Shown here piece by piece: positions 12,740-23,489 of a DNA stretch of 64,000 nucleotides; within the stretch, counting starts at the first letter, position 1; every line of letters begins with the position of its first letter. The DNA is taken from assembly GCA_013400975.1 (NCBI GenBank), contig WBMZ01012761.1, forward strand, positions 124,001 through 188,000. The letters run 5' to 3'. Source of the stretch: Atrichornis clamosus. Taxonomy: Eukaryota > Chordata > Aves > Passeriformes > Menuridae. The notes below the pieces were generated by a model, which saw nothing but the letters and a program-made list of their open reading frames with translations, made no database searches and had not been told where the DNA came from. The position numbers and the translations under genes were made by a program.

Positions 12740-12793
12740 CTGGTCTCCCCCAACCAGTTCCCCTTGGAGTCCACTGTCTGTCCAGTAAAGCTG
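12740..12793. repeat. 54 bp segment duplicated at 13643-13696
   Basis: The block from TGGTCTCCCCCAACCAGTTC to CCAGTAAAGCTGC occurs again, apparently identical, at 13643-13696. There it follows a single N and sits inside an LTR copy that should hold different sequence. At this first position it is embedded in continuous sequence with no N, so this is probably its true location. Confidence 0.85.
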
Positions 12794-13471
12794 CATATAT
12801 ACAAACCCTTTTTACCTTTGATATTTTGCTGTTGATAGCAAAGAGATCTGCCGAGCAAGGTGGCAGTGAAGGCAAAAGGGATCTTTTTTCCTGCCTACTC
12901 TGTAGTACTCCTGCAACATAGCTCCAAAATGCTATAGGCCTGGAATGGAGGTGTGAAAAGGGTGGCAGCAGAGTGTCAGGAGGTTTCGGCCACTAGCATA
13001 GGAGGTAATAAATAAAAGACTGCAAATACAGTGATGCCAGAATAGAATTAGAACTGAAGTATATTCATATCTGTTACCTGTAAAACTGTGGTGCTGACAC
13101 GTTGCCCACCACTATTTAGGATCAGTGAATATCTTCCCCATTCCTTCTTGTGCCATGGCTCATCTTCAAGAAGCGAGCGACACTTGAGGTGAACAGTGCT
13201 AAGGAGCAACTTCATCCTGAAATGACTCTTCTGTGTAATTGGTGCTGCACTCATAAGTTGCCAGACATCCTATTTCCTGGCCTGCACTTTAATGAGTGAG
13301 CAATGGTGAAAAATAAGGTTTGTTTGTTCTCCTTTACTTGATGTGTGTCTTAAAAAAGATGTCCAGGCTTTTCAATCCCATATAGTTTAGCTGTGTGTCC
13401 TGGGCTAAATGCCCACTTGAACCTTATGTATATTTTTTTCTTTCCCTTGACAACATTTCACTAATCACGGG

Positions 13472-14039
13472 TGTCCTGGTTTCAGCTGGAACAGAGTTAA
13501 TTTTCTTCACAGTAGCTGGTGCAGTGCTCTGTGGTTTGGATTGACTAGGAGAATAATGTTGATCACACTCAGATGTTTTAACTGTTGCTAAGCAGAACTT
13601 ACTCTAAGGACTTCTCAGTGTCATGTTCTGCTGGCAAGCAGNTGGTCTCCCCCAACCAGTTCCCCTTGGAGTCCACTGTCTGTCCAGTAAAGCTGCTGAC
13701 CAAAACTGGCCAAAGGGATGTTCTGTTCCATAGAATGTCATGCCCGGTATATAAACTGCTGGGTGCCACCAACAGCTGCTTAGGGACAGACTGGGCATCT
13801 GTCAGTGGGTAGTGGGTGACTGTATTGTGCATCGCTTGCCTTTCCTGGGCTTTATTTCTCACTCTCTCTTTGTTGTCTGCCTTTTCATTACTATTTTTAT
13901 GATTATTAATAATAATGTTATTATTTTATTTTATGTCATTTCAAGTATTAAATTGCTGTTATCCCAAACCATGGATTTTACCTTTTTTTTTGGATTCTCT
14001 TTCCTATCCCACAGAGTTGTGGCTTGGAGTGGGATATTG
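13472..14039 (+). mobile_element. ERVL-type LTR, incomplete left copy
   Basis: It begins TGTCCTGGTTTCAGCTGGAA like the LTR at 14371-14994 and keeps the TATA box (TATAAA at 13750-13755). An N at 13642 and a 54 bp segment matching 12740-12793 replace about 35 bases of normal LTR sequence. The 3' end is cut by the N at 14040. I take it as a duplicated or alternative-haplotype version of the right LTR, not an independent 5' LTR, because identical non-LTR flank precedes both copies. Confidence 0.75.
13642..13642. other. Single-N assembly join
   Basis: One N separates normal LTR sequence from a 54 bp block copied from 12740-12793. The sequence around it should not be trusted. Confidence 0.9.
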
Positions 14040-14040
14040 N
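14040..14040. other. Single-N assembly join
   Basis: One N sits exactly where the left copy stops and the right copy restarts with sequence equivalent to 13142. Confidence 0.95.
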
Positions 14041-14631
14041 TCCTTCTTGTGCCATGGCTCATCTTCAAGAAGCGAGCGACACTTGAGGTGAACAGTGCTA
14101 AGGAGCAACTTCATCCTGAAATGACTCTTCTGTGTAATTGGTGCTGCACTCATAAGTTGCCAGACATCCTATTTCCTGGCCTGCACTTTAATGAGTGAGC
14201 AATGGTGAAAAATAAGGTTTGTTTGTTCTCCTTTACTTGATGTGTGTCTTAAAAAAGATGTCCAGGCTTTTCAATCCCATATAGTTTAGCTGTGTGTCCT
14301 GGGCTAAATGCCCACTTGAACCTTATGTATATTTTTTTCTTTCCCTTGACAACATTTCACTAATCACGGGTGTCCTGGTTTCAGCTGGAACAGAGTTAAT
14401 TTTCTTCACAGTAGCTGGTGCAGTGCTCTGTGGTTTGGATTGACTAGGAGAATAATGTTGATAACACTCAGATGTTTTAACTGTTGCTAAGCAGAACTTA
14501 CTCTAAGGACTTCTCAGTGTCATGTTCTGCTGGCAAGCAGGTGCACAAGAATAGAAGGGATAGCACAGCCAGGATAGCTGACCAAAACTGGCCAAAGGGA
14601 TGTTCTGTTCCATAGAATGTCATGCCCGGTA

Positions 14632-14637
14632 TATAAA
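14632..14637 (+). promoter_or_regulatory. LTR TATA box
   Basis: TATAAA lies about 260 bp into the LTR at the expected U3 position. It is a retroviral promoter relic. Whether it is active cannot be told from sequence. Confidence 0.6.
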
Positions 14638-14708
14638 CTGCTGGGTGCCACCAACAGCTGCTTAGGGACAGACTGGGCATCTGTCAGTGGGTAGTGGGTG
14701 ACTGTATT

Positions 14709-14709
14709 N
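14709..14709. other. Single-N assembly join
   Basis: The 28 bases before the N (14681-14708) recur after it at 14710-14737 with one substitution. This looks like an unresolved overlap between contig ends. Confidence 0.92.
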
Positions 14710-14994
14710 CTGTCAGTGGGTAGTGAGTGACTGTATTGTGCATCGCTTGCCTTTCCTGGGCTTTATTTCTCACTCTGTTGTCTGCCTTTTCATTACTACT
14801 TTTATTATTATTAATAATAATGTTATTATTTTATTTTATGTCATTTCAAGTATTAAATTGCTGTTATCCCAAACCATGGATTTTACCTTTTTTTTTGGAT
14901 TCTCTTTCCTATCCCACAGAGTTGTGGCTTGGAGTGGGATATTGAGCAAGTGTCTGCATGGTACTTTGTTGCCAATTGAAGTTAAACCATGGCA

Positions 14995-15859
14995 ATAGGA
15001 ATTATCCTGAAGAGGTACTTATAATGCTTTGCAAGGTTACTGAAGGGACGTTCATTTATGTTCTCTTGTATATCCCTCTTGACTAGCACATGTCTTTGCA
15101 AAGTGTAGTTTTATTGCACAGGTGCTCTGAAACATTTTGCCTATTTTGTATTCCTGCCATAGCTGGCCTAAACATAGATCAGCAACCTGAAATATCCCAT
15201 TCAATTCTGTAAAGTAGTAGTATTTTAATAAAAACTTAAAATAATCTATTTTATAGCATGTTAGAGATTTGAATTCTCTTCTAACAGAAAATGGGAAATG
15301 TGACCATTGTAGGTCTATTTTTGAAGCAATAATCATAGTTAACGGTGCAAATCATAAATAATTTTCACCAAAATGGTGGGTGCAGTACTAGCAGATGTAA
15401 TGTATCGCTATTTAGAGACCGAAGTAATACTGAGAACAGTGATCTATTCACTTAGCCATATTCTCTGTATTGTAGGCGTAGCAAATTTCAAATACATTTC
15501 AGGTGGAACTTTGATGGTCATCATCCACAATAACCTGCTAAATTTAGCTGTCAAAAAAAAATAAAAAGCATCAGGTCAAATCAAATAGTTATGCTACCTG
15601 CGGAGTCAATAAAAGCCAAACCTACAGACTCTTCCCCCAGGCCTTTGACTGTGGGGAGCCTATACAATGATTGTAGGTATCTGCCTGATTTATACATGTT
15701 AAATACTCAGTAACACTGTTTCACCTCTATGCTGTGATGATATAGACTGTCTCCTTTTCTATTTCATGTGTATCTTACACATCAAAGTCCCTGGGATTCT
15801 GAGAAGGATTTCCTTCCATTTAGTAATAAGTACATTGACCCTAAATAGCAACTTACTGT
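14995..15859. other. Non-coding interval between LTR and ERV-like block
   Basis: Mostly AT-rich DNA. The open frames at 15052-15336 and 15373-15564 show no known motif. If the LTR and the block from 15860 once belonged to one provirus, this interval would be degraded internal sequence, but I recognise no gag or pol signature in it. Confidence 0.45.
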
Positions 15860-16290
15860 AATACTGGCCACGGAGCCTCCTGAGAAGCACCTGCTCTGAA
15901 GCAGGACCTCTGTGTGTTGTCATCCCTTCAAGGGGCTCTGGCATAGGTTCTTCCTGAGCCTCAGTCCCTTTGGGAAAGGGGTGCATGTATTTACTTCACC
16001 GTGGAGCATCTCCTCCTCTGACTTTGGTGTTTCCTCTCTTGTCTCACTTTCTTTGTTCCCGTCTCTCCCATTTTCTGACCTTACTTAAATATGTTTTCAC
16101 AGGGCTGTGACCAGCTTGGTTGATGGGCTCAGCTTTGGCCTGTGGTGGATCTGCTGTGGAACTGGCCTGGCCTGGCCTTTTCTGGCACAGGACAGGCCCT
16201 CATCTCACAGAAGACATACCTGCAGCCCTCCTTGTACCAAAACCTTGCTGCCTACACCCAATACATTAACAAAGGGCACAAATCTGTTTC
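15860..16290 (+). mobile_element. Avian ERV-associated repeat fragment
   Basis: This GC-richer block carries, in order, TTCACCGTGGAGCATCTCCT, CTTAAATATGTTTTCACAG, GATGGGCTCAGCTTTGGCC, CTCACAGAAG and ACCAAAACCTTGCTGCC, ending with ACCCAATACA. The order matches a multi-copy avian repeat that I associate with the 3' internal part of endogenous retroviruses. The exact family name is not certain. No long frame is conserved; the 97-codon frame at 16107-16400 is incidental. It may be the degraded remainder of the element that left the LTR upstream, but orientation and distance alone do not prove that. Confidence 0.6.
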
Positions 16291-16619
16291 CTGAGAAGCT
16301 GTACCTTCTGATATACCCTAAGGTCCTATGTCCATATGGAGACAAAACATATGACACAGGTGAGGGTCAGGGCACTACATGCCCATGTATAGACAACTGA
16401 ATTGCACTCCTGAAGTCCTTGACCAGATCATTTAAATGTGCTTTTACTAAATTTCAGAAATCATGTGTTTCAACATTTAATTCTGAATGTTTAAAAAATT
16501 TTTGGTATTTCTAGCCTAAAAAGTTTCTAGGAAATGCAAGTTTTTTACACTGTATAAGGCTTTGGCTATAGAGAATGGAAAAGTACCCTATGCTGAAAAG
16601 CAAAATGTTGGGCTGTAAG

Positions 16620-16855
16620 TAGGTTACCAGTGGAGTTCCTCAAAGCTTAGTTCAGAATTGATGTAATTTAATATATTCATTTATGACCCTGGCACAAAAA
16701 GCAAAAATGTTTTAATGAAATTTGTGGATAGCATAAAGGTGAGAGGAACTATAAATACAAAGCAGCACTTGAATATTGTGCAGAGTTAAGAGACCTTGAG
16801 GACCGGAGTAATAGAATTGTAATAAGATTTAATAGTAGAAAATAAAAGGTCACAG
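16620..16855 (+). mobile_element. Ancient CR1 LINE fragment (RT region)
   Basis: From GTTACCAGTGGAGTTCCTCA near 16624 the sequence follows old CR1 RT: the GVPQ-type box, TTTAATATATTCATTTATGA (IFINDL region), GGCACAAAAAGC, a TTTGTGGATAGCATAAAGGT block (FADD region, mutated), and GACCGGAGTAATAG. The frame is interrupted and both ends are missing. Similarity ends near AAAAGGTCAC at about 16852. It resembles the older CR1 type at 250-650 more than the copy at 6050-8060. Confidence 0.8.
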
Positions 16856-19800
16856 AATTTGGCCTTTTCATCTTACCCATCATTACCTGTCTGAAACTGG
16901 AAGGCCTACTTTAAGTTGTTCACCTGGGCTCCTTTAAATAATCACAGAGAAATGCCTCTACAAGGACACTTCTATGCTAAAGTAGTTATTTGAGATAGGA
17001 AGGTTGTACTGACTTCTAGACATGCCTTTCTCACTACATTGCTTAGCCTAGATCCCCATGAATCCCAGCTTCAGACTTAATGGAATGCTTGCTATATGCT
17101 TGTAGTTCTTCAGTTGGAAATAGAAAAATCGGTTAACAACCAGCTTCAGTGCAAATATGGCCCTTCAATACATCAAGCCTAATATTTCTGTGAAAAAAAA
17201 GGAAATGATAAATATCCCTGTATAAATTCCTTGTGGAATATCTTCTAGGACTTTCATCACTAAAGTTCAAGAAAGAAATTCAGTGGAAAAGATGCAAATA
17301 GTAATGAGGGAAAATAATTTTACAAGATGAACCTACGTGAATATTTTTCATGTAGCAGATTGGAGATGAGAGATACAGGAATTTTTCCTGATCTGAACTG
17401 ATCTATGCACCAAACATGACTGTTCCATGTGAAATAATACTGATAACAAGTCAGGTTAAAAAGCATAAAAGCTATATTAGTGCTAGACTGTGCCTCACAC
17501 AAAACATGCCACCAGCTGAAGTGACTCTCTTGTTTTTAAAATAGGCATGGCTGTAGCCACTGACAGCATGTAGTCAGTATTCAATCGTGGCAGTCGTAGT
17601 CTCCATCGCAAGGACTAAACTGCTGAATCAAAATGTGCTTGGATAGATTAGCCTTGTGTCAAGAAGATTGGGTTTGTAAGTGATTAAAAAAGTTATCAGG
17701 CATTTTTTTCAAAAATAAGCAAAGATTTTTTTCAGAAATCTTCCTGCATTCTCATGCCCACTATTTGTGTTTGTATTCCAGTACTTGCAGTAGACTCAAG
17801 GTGCTAACACAGCTATCAGTCCTTAAGTAGTTCTGCTTAGAAGCAGAGCCAGCCCCACAACATGAAGTCAGCTGGAGTGCTGTACTGGTATGGATGGGGT
17901 GTGGGCACAAGTTACTGCTTTTCAGCAACTAAGTGTTTTGGGTAGCTTAGCTGTTGTAAGTGTTCTTTAAAACATAATTTCCATAATTTTGAAAACCCCT
18001 ATTTTCCTTCAAAAAATGTTGTGTTTGCAGAATCTTCTAATTATTCCTAAACCTTTCAGATTATTTCTGCCTGTCTAATTCACTAGAATTTTCCATGTTA
18101 TGATTTCATACAGTATTAAAAATATCAGAAGTGTTACATTGATTATTACTTGAGTAGGGAACAATAAAATACACAGACTGTAAAAGTCCCAAGATAGGGC
18201 AAATCACTCCCTTAGCTGGGAATAAAACTAGCTAGGACTTGGAAGGCCTCTTCTAATTTACACTCATCAAAGATCTGACCCATACTTATTACCAACACTG
18301 TGCTGTAATCTGGAAAAAATATGTGAGAGAGAATATTTGTCTGGCTGACTAAAGCACGTTTCTTTAGAAAAGCTGTTTAACTCAAGTTCAGGTAGCTTTG
18401 CATGTTTCCACTAAACCATGGGTGACATCTAAAACTTAAGCATGACGTGAAAAGTGAAGAAGTGTTCTAAAAATAGATTAGATTTATTGCAGAGGTGGGA
18501 AGTGAACAGTGCTGGCAACTAAGAGAAGTATTTGTTTGACTCTGTTTTGTGTTAAGATGCTACCTTGAACTTCCAGATTAAAGAGAAATAATACTGTGTC
18601 CTGGAAATATACTATTTTGATGAATGCCATCTACTGGAAAAAAGCCAGTTGTGTTTGCTTGCTTTCTGCTTGTTGTCAGCATCTCAACACTCAGCATGAA
18701 CTCTACCACTACAAACTGTTGGAGTAAGTTATTTCTAGTCTGTAATGAATATTTCTAACACATTATTATTGAAAATAACAGGTCTCAAATGTGTATACAA
18801 TTTTTCACCAAAGTACAGATTTTTAACATTAGAATTAGCATGAACACCCCTCTAGCACTACTTTAACTATTAAAGACTTTAGATAAATTTGTCTCTATAA
18901 CAATCAGACAAATTCTGTCTGTATCTGTACATACAATTTACAATTGGTGTTTTGAAAGTGGGACAAAATTTTCCAATAAATAATAAAGATAAGTTTTACG
19001 GGGATTAAATTATCTGAAAACTTAGCCAAGTAAAATGAACAAACGAATGCAACAAAAAATTTAAAAGGAAAAAGTAACATTTAGTGAAAATGTAAACATT
19101 TAAAACTTGAATTTAATTATGTTTAATTGCCTACACTAAAAAGAAAGAGGAAAAGGTGAAAATTTGTATAAATTTATGAAAATAGATTACATGTGAGTTT
19201 GAATGAGACCCTTTGGGTTAACACAAATTCCTTTTCATTTTCACCCAGCATTCTGAACATTTCATGGCACTGTGTTTTCCTCTTTCCCTTTGAATTGCTA
19301 TCCTTCCCTCCTCTCTCCTCCCTGTTATATGTGATTGATCATTCCGTACTTTAAAGTTCTTTTGTAAAGAAAATTAGTGTTTTAAAAAATACTGTTTAGC
19401 AGTTTGAATGAATATTGTCAGTATTATTTTGCAACTGGTTTAACACTAATTAAAACATAAAAATGATACTGTAGTGAAGGAGGAGCTATTTGAATGTATG
19501 CTTCCTAAATTTGATGTTCAAGGTATTAGATAACTAGGCTAGTTGATTGAACTTGCATAGTTTATCCAGCAAGATGTGGATTCTAACCTGTACCTTTCCA
19601 GCAGGTGTTTCACAGTGGGGTGAATTTCCTGAAAGTGGCTGTTTCTTTCTGTGAGGAGGTAGGTTAGGATTGTTAGAGAATCTCATCAGTGCTAGTGTTT
19701 TCTTGAACTTAGCTAAGACTCTCAGAATTGTATCTGATTATGATGAAGTCGTGACACCAGCTCATGGCGACCTGAAAACCTCGGGCAAGCACCCCAGATC

Positions 19801-22690
19801 TCAGAAAATATGTTCCCAGGCTAAGCCTGTCTCAGAGCTCTGATTGGAAAAGGGCAAGCAGGTGCAGTGATGAACTGTATAATGTAGATTTAGGGACCTC
19901 TGTGCCAATTTTTTTTCTCTCCTGATCTGTTCCTATCACACTGAATTACTTGCCAATGCAAGCACGACCTAAGATAATCATATTATTCCACATATAAAAC
20001 TCCACAGTTTTGACTTGCTATTTTATACAACTGTCATAATTGTTAAACCAACTAATCCTCAAATATGCTTGGCTTTTAATTTGTATTGATTATGAAAATA
20101 AAGGTGTTTCAATTGTTTATTAAAAAATACCCTGATGGAGTGAAAATGTGGATGCCATTTGCAGCGAGATCTTAAGAACTGTGCGTTGAAGAGGCATTGT
20201 GCTACTGTTAGAAGAATTTAAACCGAGTGCATGCATGTAACTTAAGGCTTCACACAGAAATAGTGCTCAAGGTAAAAAACAAATAAATAAAAAATTAGAC
20301 TATTACTCAGTTTTCAGTGGAATATCATAAAAAAGCAGGGAGTGGAGAGCTCTGCTTGACAATTCACAATCTAGAGCAATTTTTCCAGTGATTTTAACGT
20401 ATTTTGAGATATATTTTGTTAGTCCGTGCTATGTTTCACGTCTAACTACTCAACACATCCAACCATATTCCCTGTTTGGTTTGCTTCATACATTAAAATA
20501 GCCACAAAATACTAATTTTTATAAATTTTTATAATAATTTATTTTTAAAATGAATTCTAATTGAAATGTCATTTTAAAATTTAAAGAATATTAATTTTTC
20601 AGATTCTAATACCAAGGCAGGATTTCTCTATGAAAGTTCTAGAGATTGCTAAATAACTTACTGAGTCATGAGAGCAGAGAAATAGAAATCACCAAGATTA
20701 ATTACTCCTCTCTAGCAGATGATTAGGGATCAGAGCACGTATAGACTAACATCTAAAATCCCGTTACTGACTAGCAGTGATGGCTAAAGACAGAAGGACA
20801 CAGTAGCATACCAACTTTTGAAACTGGAACATCACAGCAGACTGTTGTCTTCAGTGAGCTTGAAAAATTATTTCAGCCTCTTGCTTGCAAAGTTAGGACA
20901 TCAGAAAATAAATCCTGTTAGGGGAAGCTTGTCAAAAGGAGAGAAGGTTTCATCTCTCTCCAAAAATATGCCTGCAGATCTTTCAAGTTCTTGAGGGCTA
21001 CTCTTTCTTCCTACAAATCAGAAGTCAATAGTGAGTGAAGAGAGACCAATACTTCTCATTTGCAGCTCCCCTGACACATCTTTTGTTGCTGTAGCATGCC
21101 ATTCTTCTAAATTGCATTCTCTAACTCACTGTTGTTTGACTGTGACATGAGATCACAGAAAACAGAAGCATCCATGAGAGATTAAGAGGAACTGTAAGGT
21201 GAAGAGTGAGAAGGCTTGAAAAGGAATGGTTCCTCTGAACTTTACTCCTTTGTTTTGTTTTATTCCTCTCCATCAGTGTCTTCTGCCTTCAATAGAAATA
21301 TGTACTATCTGATCTTTTTGAATCCCTACCAGGCTATAATAATTTGTTGATTTATTGCATGATTCACGGTGTCCTTTCATTTTGGAGCGCACATAAAATC
21401 TTTAGAAGGAGAGGATTTGGAGATTATCTAGAAAGCTATATTACTATCTTTAGGATAGTTGTCTAAAGCTTTGAAAGAGACTCACATTAATGTCAGCTTC
21501 AGGAAGAATTTGTAGAGATTCACCCAGACTCCTTGGAACAATAAATATACAAATTTCATTGGAAACTCTCCTACCATTTGAACATGTTTGTTATAGTATA
21601 TGAGTATAGAGCATATATATTGCTGTATGAGTACACAGCATGTAAGTTCTGTGTACAGGCATCATACATTTGAATGCTTTTCTCACGTAGATACAGTATT
21701 GAGTTAAGCAGTCTACATCTTAAAGTGGCAACAGGTCATTGACTAGGCTACCTGTTTTGTGAATTTACTTTTTATGTTAATGTCATCATTTCAATCTTTT
21801 ATTTTTCAGTGCTACACTATTTTTTAAGAACTAAATGCAAGCTACAGATCTCTGTGGAGCTAAGGGAGCTAATTCACAGTAGAATTTTGGTTATAATAAT
21901 GGTTGTATCCCAAATAAACAGTTTTGGAAACATGCTATCTGTGCTTCATATGAACTGCAGGTTACTTATTTGGCTTGAGGAACCAATCTCCTACTACAAT
22001 TTGCAAGATATGCAGTTTCCTGAATACAGGGGAAGCTTCAGGCATCTACTTGTTTTAATTCAAAACAGGAACATTAGATTGGGTATTTTCAAACTCATTT
22101 TCTCTCCATCATGTGGCACTACTTCTACCTGCCAACGTTTTATCAACATGTTTTCAATAGGACATTTATTTCATACTTGCTCCTGGAGTTTATTCTAACA
22201 GCTGAATAGCCTGAACATGTTCAACATGATAGGTCAGAAGGTGACACTGTGTAGAGCTGAGATAAGGGGTAAAAAGAAGACCTCCAAGAAAGTAAGTTTC
22301 GACTTGTCTCTTCTGGTATGTAACAGCCAGCATTTTTTTCCTATCACCCTTTCCCAAGCGTTATAATTGGAAATGTAACATTTAGCTTGATAAGGGTCTT
22401 CCATATTTCAGTCAGAGATTCCTATTTCTGTTTAAAAGCATACTACTAATGTATTTAATTGGAGAAATATGAATAGTTGGCATTCCGCACAGTACAGAAC
22501 TACTACAAAGTATTCTGGATTTTAAACCTTTTAAGACTCGTGCCTATATAGAGGCCATACTTGCAAAGCATATTCATGTTGTTGGAATGTAAAATCAAGG
22601 AAGTAATCTTACAGTCCTTCCTTAGCCATAGTCTTATTGAAATAAATAGAAATATTTTCTAAAATATTGATGTTTTGTATATATTAAAAA
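16856..22690. other. Non-coding AT-rich interval
   Basis: No gene or recognisable transposon. The longest open frame, 21809-22198 (129 codons, opening with GTG directly after a TTTTCAG), has no known motif and is within chance expectation for this base composition. A short frame at 17320-17502 is likewise unsupported. Any conserved non-coding element here would need cross-species alignment to see. Confidence 0.55.
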
Positions 22691-22693
22691 AAA

Positions 22694-22723
22694 CCCAACA
22701 ACCCCAAACCCCCAAGAACCCCC
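22694..22723 (-). other. Predicted G-quadruplex motif
   Basis: The plus strand has four C runs of 3, 4, 5 and 5 separated by 5, 3 and 5 bases (AACAA, AAA, AAGAA). The minus strand therefore meets the G3+N1-7 quadruplex pattern. It lies just after an A-run and about 190 bp before the 51 bp tandem repeat. Function is unknown. Confidence 0.7.
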
Positions 22724-22913
22724 ATGAACAAAACACAAATAAAAACCTGAAACACATCTAAATTTAGAAATATTTAGAATACATCTATATATGCCCATCA
22801 TTACTTTGATTTTACCAGTGAAAAGCTAAGCAAACAGTTATGTGAGGCAAAGTTATGCCTTAAGAGTAAGTTGTATTATTATTCTTTGTATTATATTCCT
22901 TAGAATAATTAAA

Positions 22914-23066
22914 GGAATCCCTTCTAGTTATCAAAATTTTCTTTAGAATACAGAGTTTTGAATAGGAATCCCTTCTGGTTATCAAAATTTTCTTTAGAAT
23001 ACAGAGTTTTGAATAGGAATCCCTTCTGGTTATCAAAATTTTCTTTAGAATACAGAGTTTTGAATG
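22914..23066. repeat. Minisatellite, 3 x 51 bp
   Basis: Three head-to-tail copies start with GGAATCCCTTCT at 22914, 22965 and 23016. The first copy has CTTCTAG where the other two have CTTCTGG, and the third diverges at its last bases. The unit is a multiple of three, so one plus-strand frame stays open through the array with the period NRNPFWLSKFSLEYRVL. I regard this as incidental, since no start context, homology or flanking coding sequence supports a protein. Confidence 0.93.
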
Positions 23067-23479
23067 GGATAAAATATTTGATCAAGGATGTTCTCAATTT
23101 TCTATATGACTTATTAACTCTTTCTAGGTCATCATTTATCAGATGATACTGGTTGCTTCAGTATTTAACTAGAGACTATTTATCCAAAATCATATTTCAT
23201 TTAGCACTTAGAAATAAAAGTTTGTTCAGTACAATAGCTGCTTTTAAACTTGAGGGTAAACCAAATAAAGACTAAGGTTTTATTATCATTATTAAAGTAA
23301 AGAATTTTTCCGTATTTGTTGAGTAAAAATGGGAACAGTTCACTTAGTTGGGCAAATGTCTTTGAGTTATATCAAAAGTTTCCATTGAAAAAATTGAAAT
23401 TTTCCACTTATTATTAACCTTATTTACAATAGAAAAAGTTTGATAGCCAGCATATTATAATGTCAAGTTTCAAAGTTAA

Positions 23480-23489
23480 CCCCCCCCCC
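23480..23489 (+). repeat. Poly-C run (10 C)
   Basis: An uninterrupted C tract in AT-rich surroundings. Confidence 0.95.

Larger units (their letters stand above)
13142..14039. repeat. Tandem duplication, left copy (partly chimeric)
   Basis: This 898 bp stretch recurs at 14041-14938, offset by 899. The first 330 bases, before the LTR, look identical in both copies. Within the LTR the copies differ by a few substitutions (for example C versus A at 13563/14462), a 6 bp indel in the CT-rich stretch near 13862, and a replaced segment starting at the N at 13642. The copy ends at the N at 14040, about 55 bases before the LTR would end. The arrangement suggests an assembly join more than a biological tandem repeat. 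Confidence 0.85.
14041..14938. repeat. Tandem duplication, right copy
   Basis: Second copy of the unit described at 13142-14039. It reads through into the complete 3' end of the LTR and on into unique sequence after 14994, so it is the better representative of the locus. Confidence 0.85.
14371..14994 (+). mobile_element. ERVL-type solo LTR (more complete copy)
   Basis: The element starts TGTCCTGGTTTCAGCTGG and ends GTTAAACCATGGCA, giving the TG...CA ends of a retroviral LTR. It has a TATA box (TATAAA, 14632-14637) and an ATTAAA polyadenylation signal (14852-14857) after a TTATTATTATTAAT-rich stretch. The whole matches my memory of an abundant avian ERVL LTR family. An N at 14709 joins two copies of a 28 bp segment, so the true length is probably about 595 bp. 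No gag-pol sequence and no second independent LTR follow directly. I could not find a convincing target-site duplication. Confidence 0.82.

Noticed and set aside
13604..13862. Two overlapping minus-strand frames in the duplicated LTR region
   Set aside because: They cross the N and lie antisense within a chimeric LTR copy, so they are artefacts of the join.
13472..14994. Two LTRs in the same orientation read as 5' and 3' LTRs of a provirus
   Set aside because: The sequence between them is a copy of the upstream flank, not retroviral internal sequence, and N bases mark the joins.
21809..22198. 129-codon open frame beginning with GTG directly after a TTTTCAG acceptor-like sequence
   Set aside because: One or two frames this long are expected by chance in 64 kb of six-frame AT-rich DNA. 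There is no motif, no donor site that fits well and no homology I can recall.
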